Shown here: positions 32,582 through 41,642 of the stretch, piece after piece
Layout of the letters: every line of letters starts with the position of its first letter
Position numbering within the stretch: the stretch's first letter is position 1
DNA from: Streptomyces sp. NRRL F-5126
Lineage (GTDB): Bacteria; Actinomycetota; Actinomycetes; Streptomycetales; Streptomycetaceae
DNA length: 64,000 nucleotides
Assembly: GCF_000721265.1 (NCBI RefSeq)
Contig: NZ_JOFZ01000009.1
Coordinates: 186,001 to 250,000, forward strand
Direction: 5' to 3'
The notes under the pieces: model-generated
What the model was told of the DNA's origin: nothing
What the model saw: the letters and a program-made list of their open reading frames with translations, nothing else
The model's database searches: none
Program-made: the position numbers and the translations under genes

Positions 32582-33421
32582 TTACTCGGCCGCGCCGAGC
32601 GCGATCGGCACGCCGACGAGCGAGCCGTACTCGGTCCACGAACCGTCGTAGTTCTTGACGTTCTCGACGCCGAGCAGCTCGTGCAGCACGAACCAGGTCA
32701 GCGCGGAGCGCTCACCGATGCGGCAGTAGGCGATGGTGTCCTTGGCCAGGTCGACCTGCTCGTCGGCGTAGATGCTCTTGAGCTCGTCGTCCGACTTGAA
32801 CGTGCCGTCGTCGTTGGCGTTCTTCGACCACGGGATGTTGCGGGCGGACGGGACGTGGCCCGGGCGCTGCGACTGCTCCTGCGGCAGGTGGGCAGGTGCG
32901 AGCAGCTTGCCGCTGAACTCGTCGGGCGAGCGCACGTCGACCAGGTTCTGGTTGCCGATCGCGTTGACGACGTCGTCGCGGAAGGCACGGATCGACGCCT
33001 TCTGCGGCTGCGCCTTGTAGCTCGTGGCCGGGCGCTGCGGGACCTCCTGGACCAGCTCGCGCGCGTCGAGCTCCCACTTCTTGCGGCCGCCGTCGAGCAG
33101 CTTGACGCTGTCGTGGCCGTAGAGCTTGAAGTACCAGTACGCGTACGAGGCGAACCAGTTGTTGTTGCCGCCGTAGAGGATGACGGTGTCGTCGTTGGCG
33201 ATGCCCTTGGCGGACAGCAGCTTCTCGAAGCCCTCCTGGTCCACGAAGTCGCGGCGCACCGGGTCCTGGAGGTCCGTCTGCCAGTCGATCCTGACGGCGT
33301 TCTTGATGTGGTTCTTGTCGTACGCCGAGGTGTCCTCGTCGACCTCGACGATGACGGTCTTGGGGTCGTCGAGGTGCGACTCGACCCAGTCGGCGTCGAC
33401 CAGGACGTCGGTGCGGCTCAT
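32582..33421 (-). CDS. sseA: Thiosulfate sulfurtransferase (rhodanese-type, two domains)
   Basis: The 279-residue protein has two rhodanese domains. The N-terminal domain is inactive; the C-terminal one carries the catalytic Cys in the loop AYCRIGERSALTWF (Cys-Arg-Ile-Gly-Glu-Arg). GHVPSARNIPW and VDVRSPDEFSGK are typical of the SseA/CysA family, and ILYGGNNNWFASYAYWYFKL is also conserved. It transfers sulfane sulfur from thiosulfate (to cyanide in vitro, physiological acceptor unclear). ATG 33421 follows GGAGGGAATC. A Cys-containing leader peptide is encoded 214 nt upstream (33636-33728), and DUF1416 follows in the same operon. Confidence 0.92.
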   Translation of the reverse strand: MSRTDVLVDADWVESHLDDPKTVIVEVDEDTSAYDKNHIKNAVRIDWQTDLQDPVRRDFVDQEGFEKLLSAKGIANDDTVILYGGNNNWFASYAYWYFKLYGHDSVKLLDGGRKKWELDARELVQEVPQRPATSYKAQPQKASIRAFRDDVVNAIGNQNLVDVRSPDEFSGKLLAPAHLPQEQSQRPGHVPSARNIPWSKNANDDGTFKSDDELKSIYADEQVDLAKDTIAYCRIGERSALTWFVLHELLGVENVKNYDGSWTEYGSLVGVPIALGAAE

Positions 33422-33635
33422 GCTGATTCCCTCCGGGGCAGTGTTCGGCGAGGTGGGCGTGGGGAGTGGTGCCTCCCGTGCGGCCCGCGCGCCTGCCGGG
33501 GCAGGTGTGGCGGGACGGGGTGCGCGAGGCGCGATCGCCCTGGGTCACAGGGCTGGGGGCTGCGGTACGCACTGGTCGTGGCGGGTAGCGACGGCTTGCG
33601 GCCGCCGCCGCCCGTCCCCGGCGCGCGGGTACCGG

Positions 33636-33728
33636 CTAGGCGTCGCGACAGAGCATGGTGGCAACGCGGCACAGGTCGACTGCCCGCCGCTTCGTGAGAT
33701 CCACTCGGAGATCCACCTGTCGCTCCAT
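33636..33728 (-). CDS. Putative cysteine-containing leader peptide upstream of the sulfurtransferase
   Basis: A 30-codon ORF, ATG 33728 to TAG 33636, encodes MERQVDLRVDLTKRRAVDLC RVATMLCRDA. This closely matches the leader peptides I recall upstream of sulfur-metabolism genes in Streptomyces (MERQVDLR ... LCRV ... MLC). The two Cys codons near the end (residues 20 and 27) suggest that ribosome stalling when cysteine is low could alter the downstream structure, as in the cysteine attenuators described in mycobacteria. It precedes the sulfurtransferase (33421) by 214 nt, with a GC-rich region able to fold. Confidence 0.72.
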   Translation of the reverse strand: MERQVDLRVDLTKRRAVDLCRVATMLCRDA

Positions 33729-34422
33729 GGGCCCGATGGTAAGGACGACCGGACGGCCATGTCACCGTTGTTCCGCATCATGAGACGAGATCGTCCGCGA
33801 TGCGATCTCCGACCGGGCCGCACCCGGGGTACGGGCGGGCCGGACGCCCCCGTCCTGCGCCCGCCCATCTGCGGACCGGACGGCCCCGTCTCACGATCCG
33901 ACCGGCGGCGGGGACTCCGGCGACATCGACGAGCCGGGAAGGCCGGGTGCTGCTGAACGTGGTGGCCGCGGGCCGTCGTCGACGAGGTGCTCACCGGGCC
34001 CGTTCAGCTCATCGTCAGCCGCGCTTGCACGTTCACCCGAGCCGACGCCGTACGCATCGCCGCTATCGTGCTCGCCGGTGTCCGCGCGGCGGGGCCCAGC
34101 GGCGGCTGGGCGTTGAATCGCGGAGCGGGCAGGAATGACGGGAATCACAGGAATGGCGGGGGCGGAAACGGGTAGCGGGACATCCGGCTTGAGCCTGCGT
34201 GCATCGACGTCGAAGGGAGTCCCGCGTGCTGTTGGCCCACCCGCCGGCGCCGGGCGACCCCGTCGGCCGGCACGCGGGCGTCGCGGCATTGAGCGCCACC
34301 AGGGCGCCGGCCGCCCGCCATCGGCTGTCCGGCGCCCGGCTCCTGGACCGCCCGGTCCCGAGCGGCAGCTGATCCGCCGGCCACCGGCCGGCCGCAATGA
34401 CCCCGATGAAACGGACACCCAC
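33729..34422. other. 694-nt stretch without a confident gene
   Basis: It includes the presumed promoter for the leader-peptide unit (minus strand, 33729-33790). A short plus-strand frame at 33987-34175 (LTGPVQLIVSRACTFTRADA) is possible but unsupported by any family. The rest reads as GC-rich spacer with several short open frames and no recognisable motif. Confidence 0.4.
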
Positions 34423-34623
34423 GTGGACACCACCCGCCCGACCGCCGCGCCGATCTACGACCGGCTGATAGCCGAACGCGGTGACGTCGTCGCCGACGCC
34501 GCGCACGTCGCCGAGCAGGCCTCGCGCGCGGTGGCCGACACCCTCGACTTCGGTCTCCCGGACGGAGACGGACACGGAGACGGCGACGCTGACGGCGGCG
34601 ACGGACAGGGCCGGGTGGCCTAG
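34423..34623 (+). CDS. Possible 66-residue hypothetical protein
   Basis: From GTG 34423 the frame reads VDTTRPTAAPIYDRLIAERG DVVADAAHVAEQASRAVADT then an acidic Asp/Gly/His tail. The phrasing IYDxLxxERGD resembles small Streptomyces proteins of unknown function. No clear ribosome site is seen. It ends in CTAG, whose bases also provide the stop of the convergent DUF2993 gene. The identity is tentative. Confidence 0.4.
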   Translation: MDTTRPTAAPIYDRLIAERGDVVADAAHVAEQASRAVADTLDFGLPDGDGHGDGDADGGDGQGRVA

Positions 34624-35372
34624 CCCTCCAGCGGGACGTTCGTGCCCGTGCCCGTGAAGCGCAGGCCGTCCTGTGCGGGCGTGACCTTCGACAGCTTCAC
34701 GGCGGACGGCAGCCCGTCGATCTTCATGTCCGACTTGACCAGCTTCTTTATCTGGTCCGCGAGCCCCGGCACCGGCAGGCCCGCCACGTCGTCGAGCCGC
34801 AGCTTGAGCGTGTCGCCGCCCGACATGGTCACCGTGCCGTACGCGGTGAGGGTCTTGTTCCCGAGCACCTTGTCGACCAGGCCCGACGGGTCGTCGATGT
34901 GCATCGCCCGCATGACCTCCGTGACCTTGCCAGACACCTTCACCTGGCCCTTCGCGGCGCGCGCCGCGCCCGCGTAGGAGACCGTGGCCCCCTTGGGGAC
35001 GGCCGTCGCGAGGTCCGCGTACGAGATGCGCGCCGAGCCGTCCGCCGTGCCCGCGGTGGCCGACGAGAAGCTGCTGTCGATGCGGACGTCCTTCAGGACG
35101 GCCTTGACGTCGGTGACCCGTACCGCGTGGCCGTCCGCCGTCGCCGTGACGTGGTCGAGGCCGACGTCCACCTCGTCCAGCGACTTGGCCGCCACCTGGG
35201 TCAGGAAGGGGAAGCCCTTCACCGAAACGTCCGGCTTGCTGTCGAGCCCCTGGCTCGACTGGATGCGGTCGGCGACCTTGCCCTCGGCGTAGTGCAGCGC
35301 CAACCGGTCGGCGGCCACGAACAGGCCGCAGATGATCACGACAAAGACCAGCAGAATCCGCAGTGCGCGCAT
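34620..35372 (-). CDS. DUF2993 (LmeA-like) lipid-binding protein
   Basis: The 250-residue protein has one N-terminal hydrophobic segment (ALRILLVFVVIICGLFVAAD) acting as signal anchor, then a TULIP-like tubular lipid-binding domain (DSKPDVSVKGFPFLTQVAAK, VTATADGHAVRVTDVKAVLK, SRISYADL). The GFPFLTQ motif is conserved in DUF2993. The mycobacterial homologue LmeA takes part in lipomannan elongation, and phospholipid binding is likely. ATG 35372 follows GGGGGATGCCGGG. It sits downstream of the membrane protein 35506-36975, as I recall from S. coelicolor. Confidence 0.83.
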   Translation of the reverse strand: MRALRILLVFVVIICGLFVAADRLALHYAEGKVADRIQSSQGLDSKPDVSVKGFPFLTQVAAKSLDEVDVGLDHVTATADGHAVRVTDVKAVLKDVRIDSSFSSATAGTADGSARISYADLATAVPKGATVSYAGAARAAKGQVKVSGKVTEVMRAMHIDDPSGLVDKVLGNKTLTAYGTVTMSGGDTLKLRLDDVAGLPVPGLADQIKKLVKSDMKIDGLPSAVKLSKVTPAQDGLRFTGTGTNVPLEG

Positions 35373-35505
35373 CGCCCGGCATCCCCCACGTCGAACAGGG
35401 CCACGCCCCTGCGGCGTGGCCACCCTCCCCCCCGGTGACGGTGAGCCTAGGCCAAAGGTTCCGCCGGTCGCGGGCCCGGTCCGCCGGTCGGCGGACCGGG
35501 CGCCG

Positions 35506-36975
35506 TCAGCCGAAGGCCCGGCCCAGCAGGTACACGGCGGGCGCCGCCGCGGTGAGCGGCAGCGCCACGCCCGCCGTCATGTGCACGAAACGGGACGGGT
35601 AGTCGTAGCTCGCCGCCCGCAGCCCGATCAGCGCGCACGCCCCCGCGCCGAGCCCGACCGCCAGGGCGCCCGCCGCGCCGAAGCCCGTCAGCCCGCCCAT
35701 GGCCGCGCCCACGACCGCCGCGGCGACCAGCGCGGCCGCGATCGAGGCGGGCCCCGGCAGCGGCAGCGCCCGCACCAGCGTGGCCGCGGCCACCGCCACC
35801 GCGCCCACGACGACCGCGTCGGACGGCGCGGCGAGGTGACCGGTCGCGATGATCGCGAGCGCGGCCGAGACCACCGTGGCCAGCAGGCCGGTCAGCCGGG
35901 TGTCGGGGTCGGCGTGGCTGCGCAGTTGCAGGACGACGGTGAGCAGCACCCACACGCCCAGCGTGCCGATGATCGCCGCCGGCGCGTGGGACTTGCCCGC
36001 GGCCAGCAGCGCGATGTCGGAGACGAGGCCGCCGAGGAACGCGAGCGCGATGCCCTGACGGGCCGGCCACATGCCGTTCAGCCGGAACCAGCCGGCGGCC
36101 GTCACCGCTTGCAGGATCACGACGGGCACGAGCAGCGCGTACGAGCCGAGCGCGGCGCCGCCCGCGAGCAGCAGCGCGAGCACGGCGGTCAGCCCGGCGG
36201 GCTGCGCGCCGGGCGGGATGATCGGCGACCTGCCCTCGGCGCGTGCCCGCTGCGCGTCGGTGACGCGTGCGGTGCCGAGCGTGGTGGGCACGCCGTAGCC
36301 GTCCGCATGGGAGGCGCCGCCCTGGGAAGCACCGCCCTGGGTGGCGCCGGGTGATGGCGCCGCAGCGGCCGGGGCGGGGGTGGCCGGCGCCTGGGCCTGC
36401 GCTGTGGCGGTCGCGGGGGCGGCGTACGCGGCCGCCGGGTACTCGGGCGCGGCCTGCCCGCCCGTACCGTGCTGCGGGTACCCGCCGGGGGCCGGTGCCC
36501 GCGTCTGCTGTTGTGGCTGCGCGTAGCCCTGCGGGGGCATCGCCCGGCCCGGCGTCGGCATCTCCGGCGGCAGCGGGTACGCGCCGGAGCCCGGATCGGG
36601 CGCGGGGGCGGGCGGCGCGCCCTGCACGGGGACGTACGCCGTCTCCTCCATCGCCGAGACCTGCGGGCCCCCGGCCGCGTACGGCTGCCCCGGCTCGGGC
36701 GCGGCGGGGTGGTGACCGTGGTGACCCTGGTGGCCCTCCAGGACCGGCTGGGTTCCGGTGTCCCAGGTCTGGCCCTGCCACACCTGGGTGGCCTCCATGT
36801 CCTGGCCCTGCGCGCCGTAGCCCACGTACCCCCCGTAGCCCCCGTCGGGGGCGGCCTGCGGCTCGTGCGGGTACTGGTACGGGTACGGGTTCGCCTGCTG
36901 CGGCTGCCGGTGCCTGCCATCGGGATCGGGCCGCGGCTCGTCCGGTGCGTACGGGTACTGCTGGTCGCTGCTCAT
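35506..36975 (-). CDS. Membrane protein with long Pro/Gln/Gly-rich cytoplasmic N-terminus
   Basis: The 489-residue protein begins with about 230 residues of low-complexity (Tyr-Pro-Gln-Gly repeats such as YGGYVGYGAQGQDMEATQVW and QPYAAGG), then carries about nine hydrophobic spans (GLTAVLALLLAGGAALGSYA to LTAAAPAVYLLGRAFG) with no charged catalytic motif. The Trp/Gln/Thr-rich MEATQVWQGQTWDTGTQPVL may be phosphorylation or FHA-binding sequence. The family is unknown. It follows the MoaD gene by 10 nt, so it is cotranscribed. Confidence 0.72.
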   Translation of the reverse strand: MSSDQQYPYAPDEPRPDPDGRHRQPQQANPYPYQYPHEPQAAPDGGYGGYVGYGAQGQDMEATQVWQGQTWDTGTQPVLEGHQGHHGHHPAAPEPGQPYAAGGPQVSAMEETAYVPVQGAPPAPAPDPGSGAYPLPPEMPTPGRAMPPQGYAQPQQQTRAPAPGGYPQHGTGGQAAPEYPAAAYAAPATATAQAQAPATPAPAAAAPSPGATQGGASQGGASHADGYGVPTTLGTARVTDAQRARAEGRSPIIPPGAQPAGLTAVLALLLAGGAALGSYALLVPVVILQAVTAAGWFRLNGMWPARQGIALAFLGGLVSDIALLAAGKSHAPAAIIGTLGVWVLLTVVLQLRSHADPDTRLTGLLATVVSAALAIIATGHLAAPSDAVVVGAVAVAAATLVRALPLPGPASIAAALVAAAVVGAAMGGLTGFGAAGALAVGLGAGACALIGLRAASYDYPSRFVHMTAGVALPLTAAAPAVYLLGRAFG

Positions 36976-36985
36976 GCTGTGCGCT

Positions 36986-37240
36986 TCACCCTCCTGCGAA
37001 CGGCGGGAGCACCTCGACCGTGCCGCCCTCGGCAAGCCGTACGGTCTCATGCCCGCGCTTGCCCACGGACCGGCCGTCGACGAGGAACGAACACCTCTGC
37101 AGGACGCGCACCAGCTCGCCCGGGTGCCTCTCGCGTGCTCCCGCCAGCGCCTGGGCCAGGTCGTCCGCCGTGTACGGCTCCTCCGCCACGCCCGCGGCCG
37201 CCTTCGCCGCGGCCCAGTAGCGGATCGTCCCCGCTGCCAT
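36986..37240 (-). CDS. MoaD/ThiS-family sulfur-carrier-like protein
   Basis: The 84-residue ubiquitin-like protein starts MAAGTIRYWAAAKAAAGVAE, passes through VDGRSVGKRGHETVRLAEGG and ends TVEVLPPFAGG. The C-terminal Gly-Gly is the thiocarboxylation site typical of MoaD/ThiS proteins, and VEVLPPFAGG is a MoaD hallmark. Molybdenum-cofactor synthesis is likely, but no other moa gene is in the window. ATG 37240 has a perfect AAGGAGG 7 nt upstream. It is the first gene of a unit with the membrane protein, 10 nt downstream. Confidence 0.87.
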   Translation of the reverse strand: MAAGTIRYWAAAKAAAGVAEEPYTADDLAQALAGARERHPGELVRVLQRCSFLVDGRSVGKRGHETVRLAEGGTVEVLPPFAGG

Positions 37241-37293
37241 CGCCGCACCTCCTTCGTCGGCCTCCATGATGGCCGACGACGGGGCGTGGTCGC

Positions 37294-38220
37294 TCACGCG
37301 CGCCCCTCCGCCGGGCCCTCGGCCGCCTCCTCGGCCGGCGCCTCCACGCGTCCGGGCGCGTGCGCGGACGCCCACGCCGCGATGCGTGCCAGCAGCGGCT
37401 CTCCTGCCGCGTTCTCCGCGTGTCCCATGCCCGGCTCGATCCACAGCTCGGCCGCGCCATCGGGTGCGGCGGCAGCGAGGGAGCGCGGGTGGTCGAGCGG
37501 GAAGTACGGGTCGCTGTCTCCGTGCACGACGAGCAGCGGGACCGGCGCGATCAGCGGCACCGCGGCGACCGGCGGCAGCGGGACCGGGTCCCAGTCGTGC
37601 TGGTAAATGCGGGTGTGCAGGCCGAGGCGGCCGACGACCCGGCCGACGCGCCGCGTCACCACCCAGTGCAGCCGGCGCATCGGGGCCGTGCCCCGGTAGT
37701 ACCAGCGCGCCGGGCCGCTGACGGAGACCACCGCGTCCGTCCGCGCGTCCGAGCGGTCACGGTAGAGCGCGGCGTGCCGGACGGCGACGGAGCCGCCCAT
37801 CGAGAAGCCGACCGTCACCACGTGCCGGTGGCCGAAGGAGCGCGCCCAGCGCACGGCGGCGGCCAGGTCGAGCACCTCGCGGTCACCGACCGTCGAGCGC
37901 CCGCCCGAGCCGCCGTGGCCGCGGAAGGTGAACGTGACGACCGCCGCACTACGCGCGAAGACCTCCGCGGCCCTGCGCACGGCGGGCCGGTCGACGGACC
38001 CCGTGAAGCCGTGTGCCACCACGATGACGGCACGCTCGGCGACGTCGCCGTCCGCACCCCCGCCACCTGCGGCTTCGGCCCTCGCCGCGTCCGCCGTGCA
38101 CGGCGTGTACACGGCCTCGACGCGGACGCCGTCCTCGGTGCGCAGCAGCGTCCGCACGCCGCCCGGCGGGCCGGTGCGGGCGGGTGATCTGCGGGATCGG
38201 CCTGCCGACAGGGAACGCAT
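37294..38220 (-). CDS. Alpha/beta-hydrolase fold protein
   Basis: The 308-residue protein shows the fold's elements: the oxyanion strand ([20 protein letters not shown]), the nucleophile elbow GFSMGGSVA (Ser), [11 protein letters not shown] (acid) and [10 protein letters not shown] (His). [11 protein letters not shown] is typical of this group. Substrate unknown. It is divergent from glnR and about 53 nt upstream of the MoaD gene on the same strand. A C-terminal tail ([17 protein letters not shown]) is low complexity. ATG 38220 is chosen. Confidence 0.85.
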   Translation of the reverse strand: MRSLSAGRSRRSPARTGPPGGVRTLLRTEDGVRVEAVYTPCTADAARAEAAGGGGADGDVAERAVIVVAHGFTGSVDRPAVRRAAEVFARSAAVVTFTFRGHGGSGGRSTVGDREVLDLAAAVRWARSFGHRHVVTVGFSMGGSVAVRHAALYRDRSDARTDAVVSVSGPARWYYRGTAPMRRLHWVVTRRVGRVVGRLGLHTRIYQHDWDPVPLPPVAAVPLIAPVPLLVVHGDSDPYFPLDHPRSLAAAAPDGAAELWIEPGMGHAENAAGEPLLARIAAWASAHAPGRVEAPAEEAAEGPAEGRA

Positions 38221-38242
38221 GTGGGCTATTGTGCTGGGAAGA

Positions 38243-38274
38243 GGATCCGGGCGACGCAGCCCCCGGGTCCTTTT
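38243..38274 (+). promoter_or_regulatory. Terminator-like hairpin with T-tract in the glnR leader region
   Basis: GGATCCGGG (38243-38251) pairs with CCCGGGTCC (38262-38270) with one A-G mismatch, followed at once by TTTT and then GCGTTTTCT. T-tracts are rare in this GC-rich sequence. It lies 22 nt beyond the divergent hydrolase start and 86 nt before the leader ORF. It could be an attenuator in the glnR transcript or the terminator of a short RNA. Confidence 0.5.
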
Positions 38275-38360
38275 GCGTTTTCTGCCTCTTAGTACAGACA
38301 TTCGTTGTCACCGGCAGAAGGAATTGCCCCCATCGCAGGGACCGAGGAGGAACCGACGTC

Positions 38361-38453
38361 ATGGGCAAGCGATCCAGCGACCCTCACTGTCCGAACCACC
38401 TGAGCACCGCACACCGCATGCACCGGCCGGCCGGGGCGGGTGGGCGCCGATGA
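38361..38453 (+). CDS. 30-codon upstream ORF translationally coupled to glnR
   Basis: ATG 38361 is preceded by a near-perfect ribosome site (GAGGAGG, 8-9 nt upstream) that is much better than that of glnR. The product is [30 protein letters not shown]. Its stop TGA (38451-38453) overlaps the glnR ATG (38450-38452) as ATGA. Ribosomes entering here could therefore feed glnR translation by reinitiation. The peptide is rich in His, Arg and Gly and has one Cys; no family is known to me. Confidence 0.5.
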   Translation: MGKRSSDPHCPNHLSTAHRMHRPAGAGGRR

Positions 38454-39154
38454 GCTCGCTGCTGCTGCTGACCAACGCGCTCCAGCCCTCCGCCGAGGTG
38501 CTGCCCGCCCTCGGCCTGCTGCTGCACAACGTGCGCGTGGCGCCGGCCGAGGGCGCCGCGCTCGTGGACACCCCGAGCGCCGACGTGATCCTCCTCGACG
38601 GCCGCCGCGAGCTGCCGCAGGTGCGCTCGCTGTGCCGGCTGCTGCGCTCCACGGGGCCCGGCTGCCCGCTGCTGCTCGTGGTCACGGAGGGCGGCCTCGC
38701 CGCCGTATCCGCCGACTGGGGCATGGACGACGTCCTGCTCGACACGGCGGGCCCGGCCGAGGTGGAGGCCCGGCTGCGGCTCGCGACGGGCCGCAGCCAG
38801 ATCACGGCGGACGACGCCCCGCCGGAGATCCGCAACGGCGACCTGTCGGTCGACGAGGCCACGTACAGCGCGAAGCTCAAGGGCCGGGTACTCGACCTGA
38901 CGTTCAAGGAGTTCGAGCTCCTGAAGTACCTGGCGCAGCACCCGGGCCGCGTCTTCACGCGCGCCCAGCTGCTCCAGGAGGTCTGGGGCTACGACTACTT
39001 CGGCGGTACGCGCACGGTCGACGTCCACGTGCGCCGCCTGCGCGCGAAGCTCGGCCCCGAGCACGAGTCCCTGATCGGCACGGTGCGCAACGTCGGCTAC
39101 CGCTTCGTCTCGCCGGAGAAGCCGGAGTCGGGCGACAGGATGGCGATGGCCTGA
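38450..39154 (+). CDS. glnR: Nitrogen-metabolism response regulator GlnR (orphan OmpR type)
   Basis: The 234-residue protein has an atypical receiver domain (residues 1-115: [20 protein letters not shown] ... [15 protein letters not shown], with Asp50 at the acceptor position and no canonical acidic pocket) and a C-terminal OmpR winged helix ([55 protein letters not shown]). [20 protein letters not shown] is very like known GlnR. In S. coelicolor GlnR activates glutamine synthetase and ammonium transport genes without a cognate kinase. The LacI gene downstream and hydrolase upstream match the known locus. ATG 38450 overlaps the upstream leader ORF. Confidence 0.95.
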   Translation: MSSLLLLTNALQPSAEVLPALGLLLHNVRVAPAEGAALVDTPSADVILLDGRRELPQVRSLCRLLRSTGPGCPLLLVVTEGGLAAVSADWGMDDVLLDTAGPAEVEARLRLATGRSQITADDAPPEIRNGDLSVDEATYSAKLKGRVLDLTFKEFELLKYLAQHPGRVFTRAQLLQEVWGYDYFGGTRTVDVHVRRLRAKLGPEHESLIGTVRNVGYRFVSPEKPESGDRMAMA

Positions 39155-39218
39155 CGGGCCGCGTGGTCGGCCGGGAGGGCCGGCGTGGGGGCGTGTCATC
39201 CCGCGTAGACTCCCGTGC

Positions 39219-40253
39219 GTGGCCAAGGTGACGCGGGACGACGTGGCGCGACTGGCGGGTACTTCGACCGCGGTCGTCAGCTATGTCATCAACAACGGAC
39301 CCCGGCCGGTCGCACCGGCCACCCGCGAGCGCGTACTCGCCGCGATCAAGGAGCTGGGCTACCGGCCCGACCGGGTCGCGCAGGCCATGGCGTCCCGGCG
39401 TACCGACCTCATAGGGATGATCGTCCCCGACGCGCGCCAGCCGTTCTTCGGCGAGATGGCGCACGCGGTCGAACAGGCCGCCGCCGAGCGCGGGAAGATG
39501 GTGCTCGTCGGCAACTCCGACTACCGGGGCGAGCGCGAGGTGCACTATCTGCGCGCGTTCCTCGGGATGCGGGTGTCGGGCCTCATCCTCGTCGCGCAGG
39601 GGCCGAGCGAGCGCGCGGCGGCCGAGATCGACGCGTGGGACGCGCGCGTGGTGCTGCTGCACGAGCGCCCCGAGTCCATCGACGACGTCGCCGTGGTGAC
39701 GGACGACGTCGGCGGCGCCCAGCTCGCCACCCGCCACCTCCTGGAGCACGGCCACCCGTACGTCGCCTGCCTGGGCGGCACCGAGGACACGCCGTCCGTG
39801 GGCGACCCGGTCGCCGACCACGTCGAGGGGTGGCGGCGCGCCATGCGGGAGGCCGGCAGGCCCATCGAGGGACGGCTGTTCAAGGCCCCCTACAACCGCT
39901 ACGACGCCTACCGGCTCGCGCTCGGCCTGCTGTCCGGCCCCGACCGCCCGCCCGCCGTGTTCTGCGCGACGGACGACCAGGCGATCGGCGTGCTGCGCGC
40001 CGCACGCGAGCTGCGGATCGACGTGCCGGACGGGCTCGCCGTCGCCGGCTTCGACGACGTGAAGGAGGCGGGCCTCACCGACCCGCCGCTGACGACCGTC
40101 TCGTCCGACCGGCCCGCCATGGCGCGTGCGGCGGTCGACCTCGTGCTGGACGACGGCCTGCGGGTCGTGGGCGCGCGGCGCGACGGCGTGTACGGGCGCG
40201 TGCGGCAGTTCCCCTCGGCGCTGATCGTGCGGCGGTCCTGCGGCTGCGCCTGA
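39219..40253 (+). CDS. LacI-family transcriptional regulator
   Basis: The 344-residue protein has an N-terminal LacI HTH ([60 protein letters not shown]) and a periplasmic-binding-protein-like core ([20 protein letters not shown] ... [20 protein letters not shown]). Ligand unknown; LacI members commonly sense sugars or nucleosides. It follows glnR by 64 nt. GTG 39219 is the start that gives the HTH at residue 3. A short Cys-rich end (RRSCGCA) closes the protein. Confidence 0.9.
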   Translation: MAKVTRDDVARLAGTSTAVVSYVINNGPRPVAPATRERVLAAIKELGYRPDRVAQAMASRRTDLIGMIVPDARQPFFGEMAHAVEQAAAERGKMVLVGNSDYRGEREVHYLRAFLGMRVSGLILVAQGPSERAAAEIDAWDARVVLLHERPESIDDVAVVTDDVGGAQLATRHLLEHGHPYVACLGGTEDTPSVGDPVADHVEGWRRAMREAGRPIEGRLFKAPYNRYDAYRLALGLLSGPDRPPAVFCATDDQAIGVLRAARELRIDVPDGLAVAGFDDVKEAGLTDPPLTTVSSDRPAMARAAVDLVLDDGLRVVGARRDGVYGRVRQFPSALIVRRSCGCA

Positions 40254-40365
40254 GGGCCGGGCGCGCACCCCGCGCAGGCGTCTTTATATCGGGCATACGA
40301 GGTTCTGTCGGGCTTCTCACAGCGCCCTCATAGTGTTCTCATCCAACTGTCCGACAGTCGTAGAC

Positions 40366-41559
40366 ATGACGAACTTCTTCGGGCACCGCGACAGCCACAA
40401 CAGCGACGACCAGTCCTTCGGCGAGCGGCCTGAGCAGGCGCAGCACGAGCCTCACCAGGCACAGCAGCAGCCGTACACGTCATCGGCCTTCTCGGCACCC
40501 TCGGCGGACCAGAGCCAGGGCCAAGGCCAGAGCCAGGGCCAGGACGAGTCGCACACCGCGCAGTTCCCGCCGCCGCCCGGCTACGCCCCCGCGCACGGCG
40601 CGCACACCGCGACCCGCAGGCGCATGCGCGGCCCGGTCGCGCTCGTGGCGTCCGTGGCGCTCGCCGCCGCCGTCGTCGGCGGCGGTGTCGCCACCGTCCT
40701 GACGAACGCCGCGAACAACGACCCGAACGCCAGCACCACCGTCGGCGTCAGCGGCACGACCGTCTCGCAGAGCAGCAAGGGCACCGTCGCCGGCGTCGCC
40801 CAGGCCGTGTCCCCGGCGATCGTCGAGATCACCGCGGACTCGCAGGCCGGCGAGTCCATCGGCTCCGGCATCGTCATCACGTCGGACGGCCAGGTCATCA
40901 CGAACAACCATGTCGTGGCGGGCGCGTCGCAGATCAAGGTCAAGATGGACAGCGGCAAGACCTACACTGCGAGCGTGATGGGCACCGACCCGGCCAAGGA
41001 CCTCGCGCTCATCAAGCTCGAAGGTGCGAGCGGCCTGAAGACAGCGAGCCTCGGCAACTCCGACAATGTGCGGGTGGGCGACCAGGTCGTCGCGATCGGC
41101 TCCCCCGAGGGCCTGTCGGGCACCGTCACCAGCGGCATCATCTCGGCGCTCGACCGCGACGTCACCGTCCCCGAGGAGGACGGCAGCGGCCAGTCGCAGA
41201 GCCAGCAGGGCGGCGGCAGCCTGTTCGGCGGGGGCAGCGGCGGCAGCGGCGGCGGCGACAACTGGCCGTTCGAGTTCGGCGGCCGGCAGTTCAACGGCGA
41301 CACCGGCAGCCAGACCACGACCTACAAGGCCTTCCAGACGGACGCGTCCCTCAACCCCGGCAACTCGGGCGGCGCGCTGATCGACATGAACGGCGACATC
41401 GTCGGCATCAACTCCGCCATGTACGCACCGTCGTCGAGCGGCAGCTCGAGCAGCGGCTCCAGCTCGGCCGGCAGCGTCGGACTCGGCTTCGCCATCCCGA
41501 TCAACACCGTCAAGGCCGACCTGGGCAACCTGCGCGACGGCGGCAGCTCGGCCAACTGA
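40366..41559 (+). CDS. HtrA/DegP-like trypsin-fold serine protease, PDZ domain absent
   Basis: The 397-residue protein has a 75-residue Gln/His-rich cytoplasmic start (with a QSQGQGQ tract), a TM segment near residues 87-108 ([20 protein letters not shown]), and the S1C catalytic core. Catalytic triad: His182 in TNNHVVAG, Asp212 in AKDLALIKL, Ser334 in [10 protein letters not shown] Gly/Ser/Gln-rich insert of about 45 residues (about 270-315, [12 protein letters not shown] and [15 protein letters not shown]) lies between Asp and Ser. The PDZ domain common in HtrA is missing: the protein ends soon after [15 protein letters not shown] two-component pair follows 83 nt downstream. MprAB-PepD in mycobacteria is an analogous unit. 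Confidence 0.9.
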   Translation: MTNFFGHRDSHNSDDQSFGERPEQAQHEPHQAQQQPYTSSAFSAPSADQSQGQGQSQGQDESHTAQFPPPPGYAPAHGAHTATRRRMRGPVALVASVALAAAVVGGGVATVLTNAANNDPNASTTVGVSGTTVSQSSKGTVAGVAQAVSPAIVEITADSQAGESIGSGIVITSDGQVITNNHVVAGASQIKVKMDSGKTYTASVMGTDPAKDLALIKLEGASGLKTASLGNSDNVRVGDQVVAIGSPEGLSGTVTSGIISALDRDVTVPEEDGSGQSQSQQGGGSLFGGGSGGSGGGDNWPFEFGGRQFNGDTGSQTTTYKAFQTDASLNPGNSGGALIDMNGDIVGINSAMYAPSSSGSSSSGSSSAGSVGLGFAIPINTVKADLGNLRDGGSSAN

Positions 41560-41642
41560 CCCGAGAGGACGAAACCCCCGTGGCCGACTCCGTTACCTTC
41601 GGATACGACAAAGAGGGTGTGGACGGACGAGGGAGCAGCGAT

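Noticed and set aside
33987..34175. Small plus-strand ORF (LTGPVQLIVSRACTFTRADA...)
   Set aside because: Third positions look coding, but there is no ribosome site, no family and a Gly/Asn/Arg low-complexity end. Kept only as a note in the intergenic entry.
40510..40550. Short tandem repeats (CAGRGCCAGGGC) that could suggest a CRISPR or VNTR
   Set aside because: They encode the [11 protein letters not shown] tract of the protease N-terminus, with no spacers.
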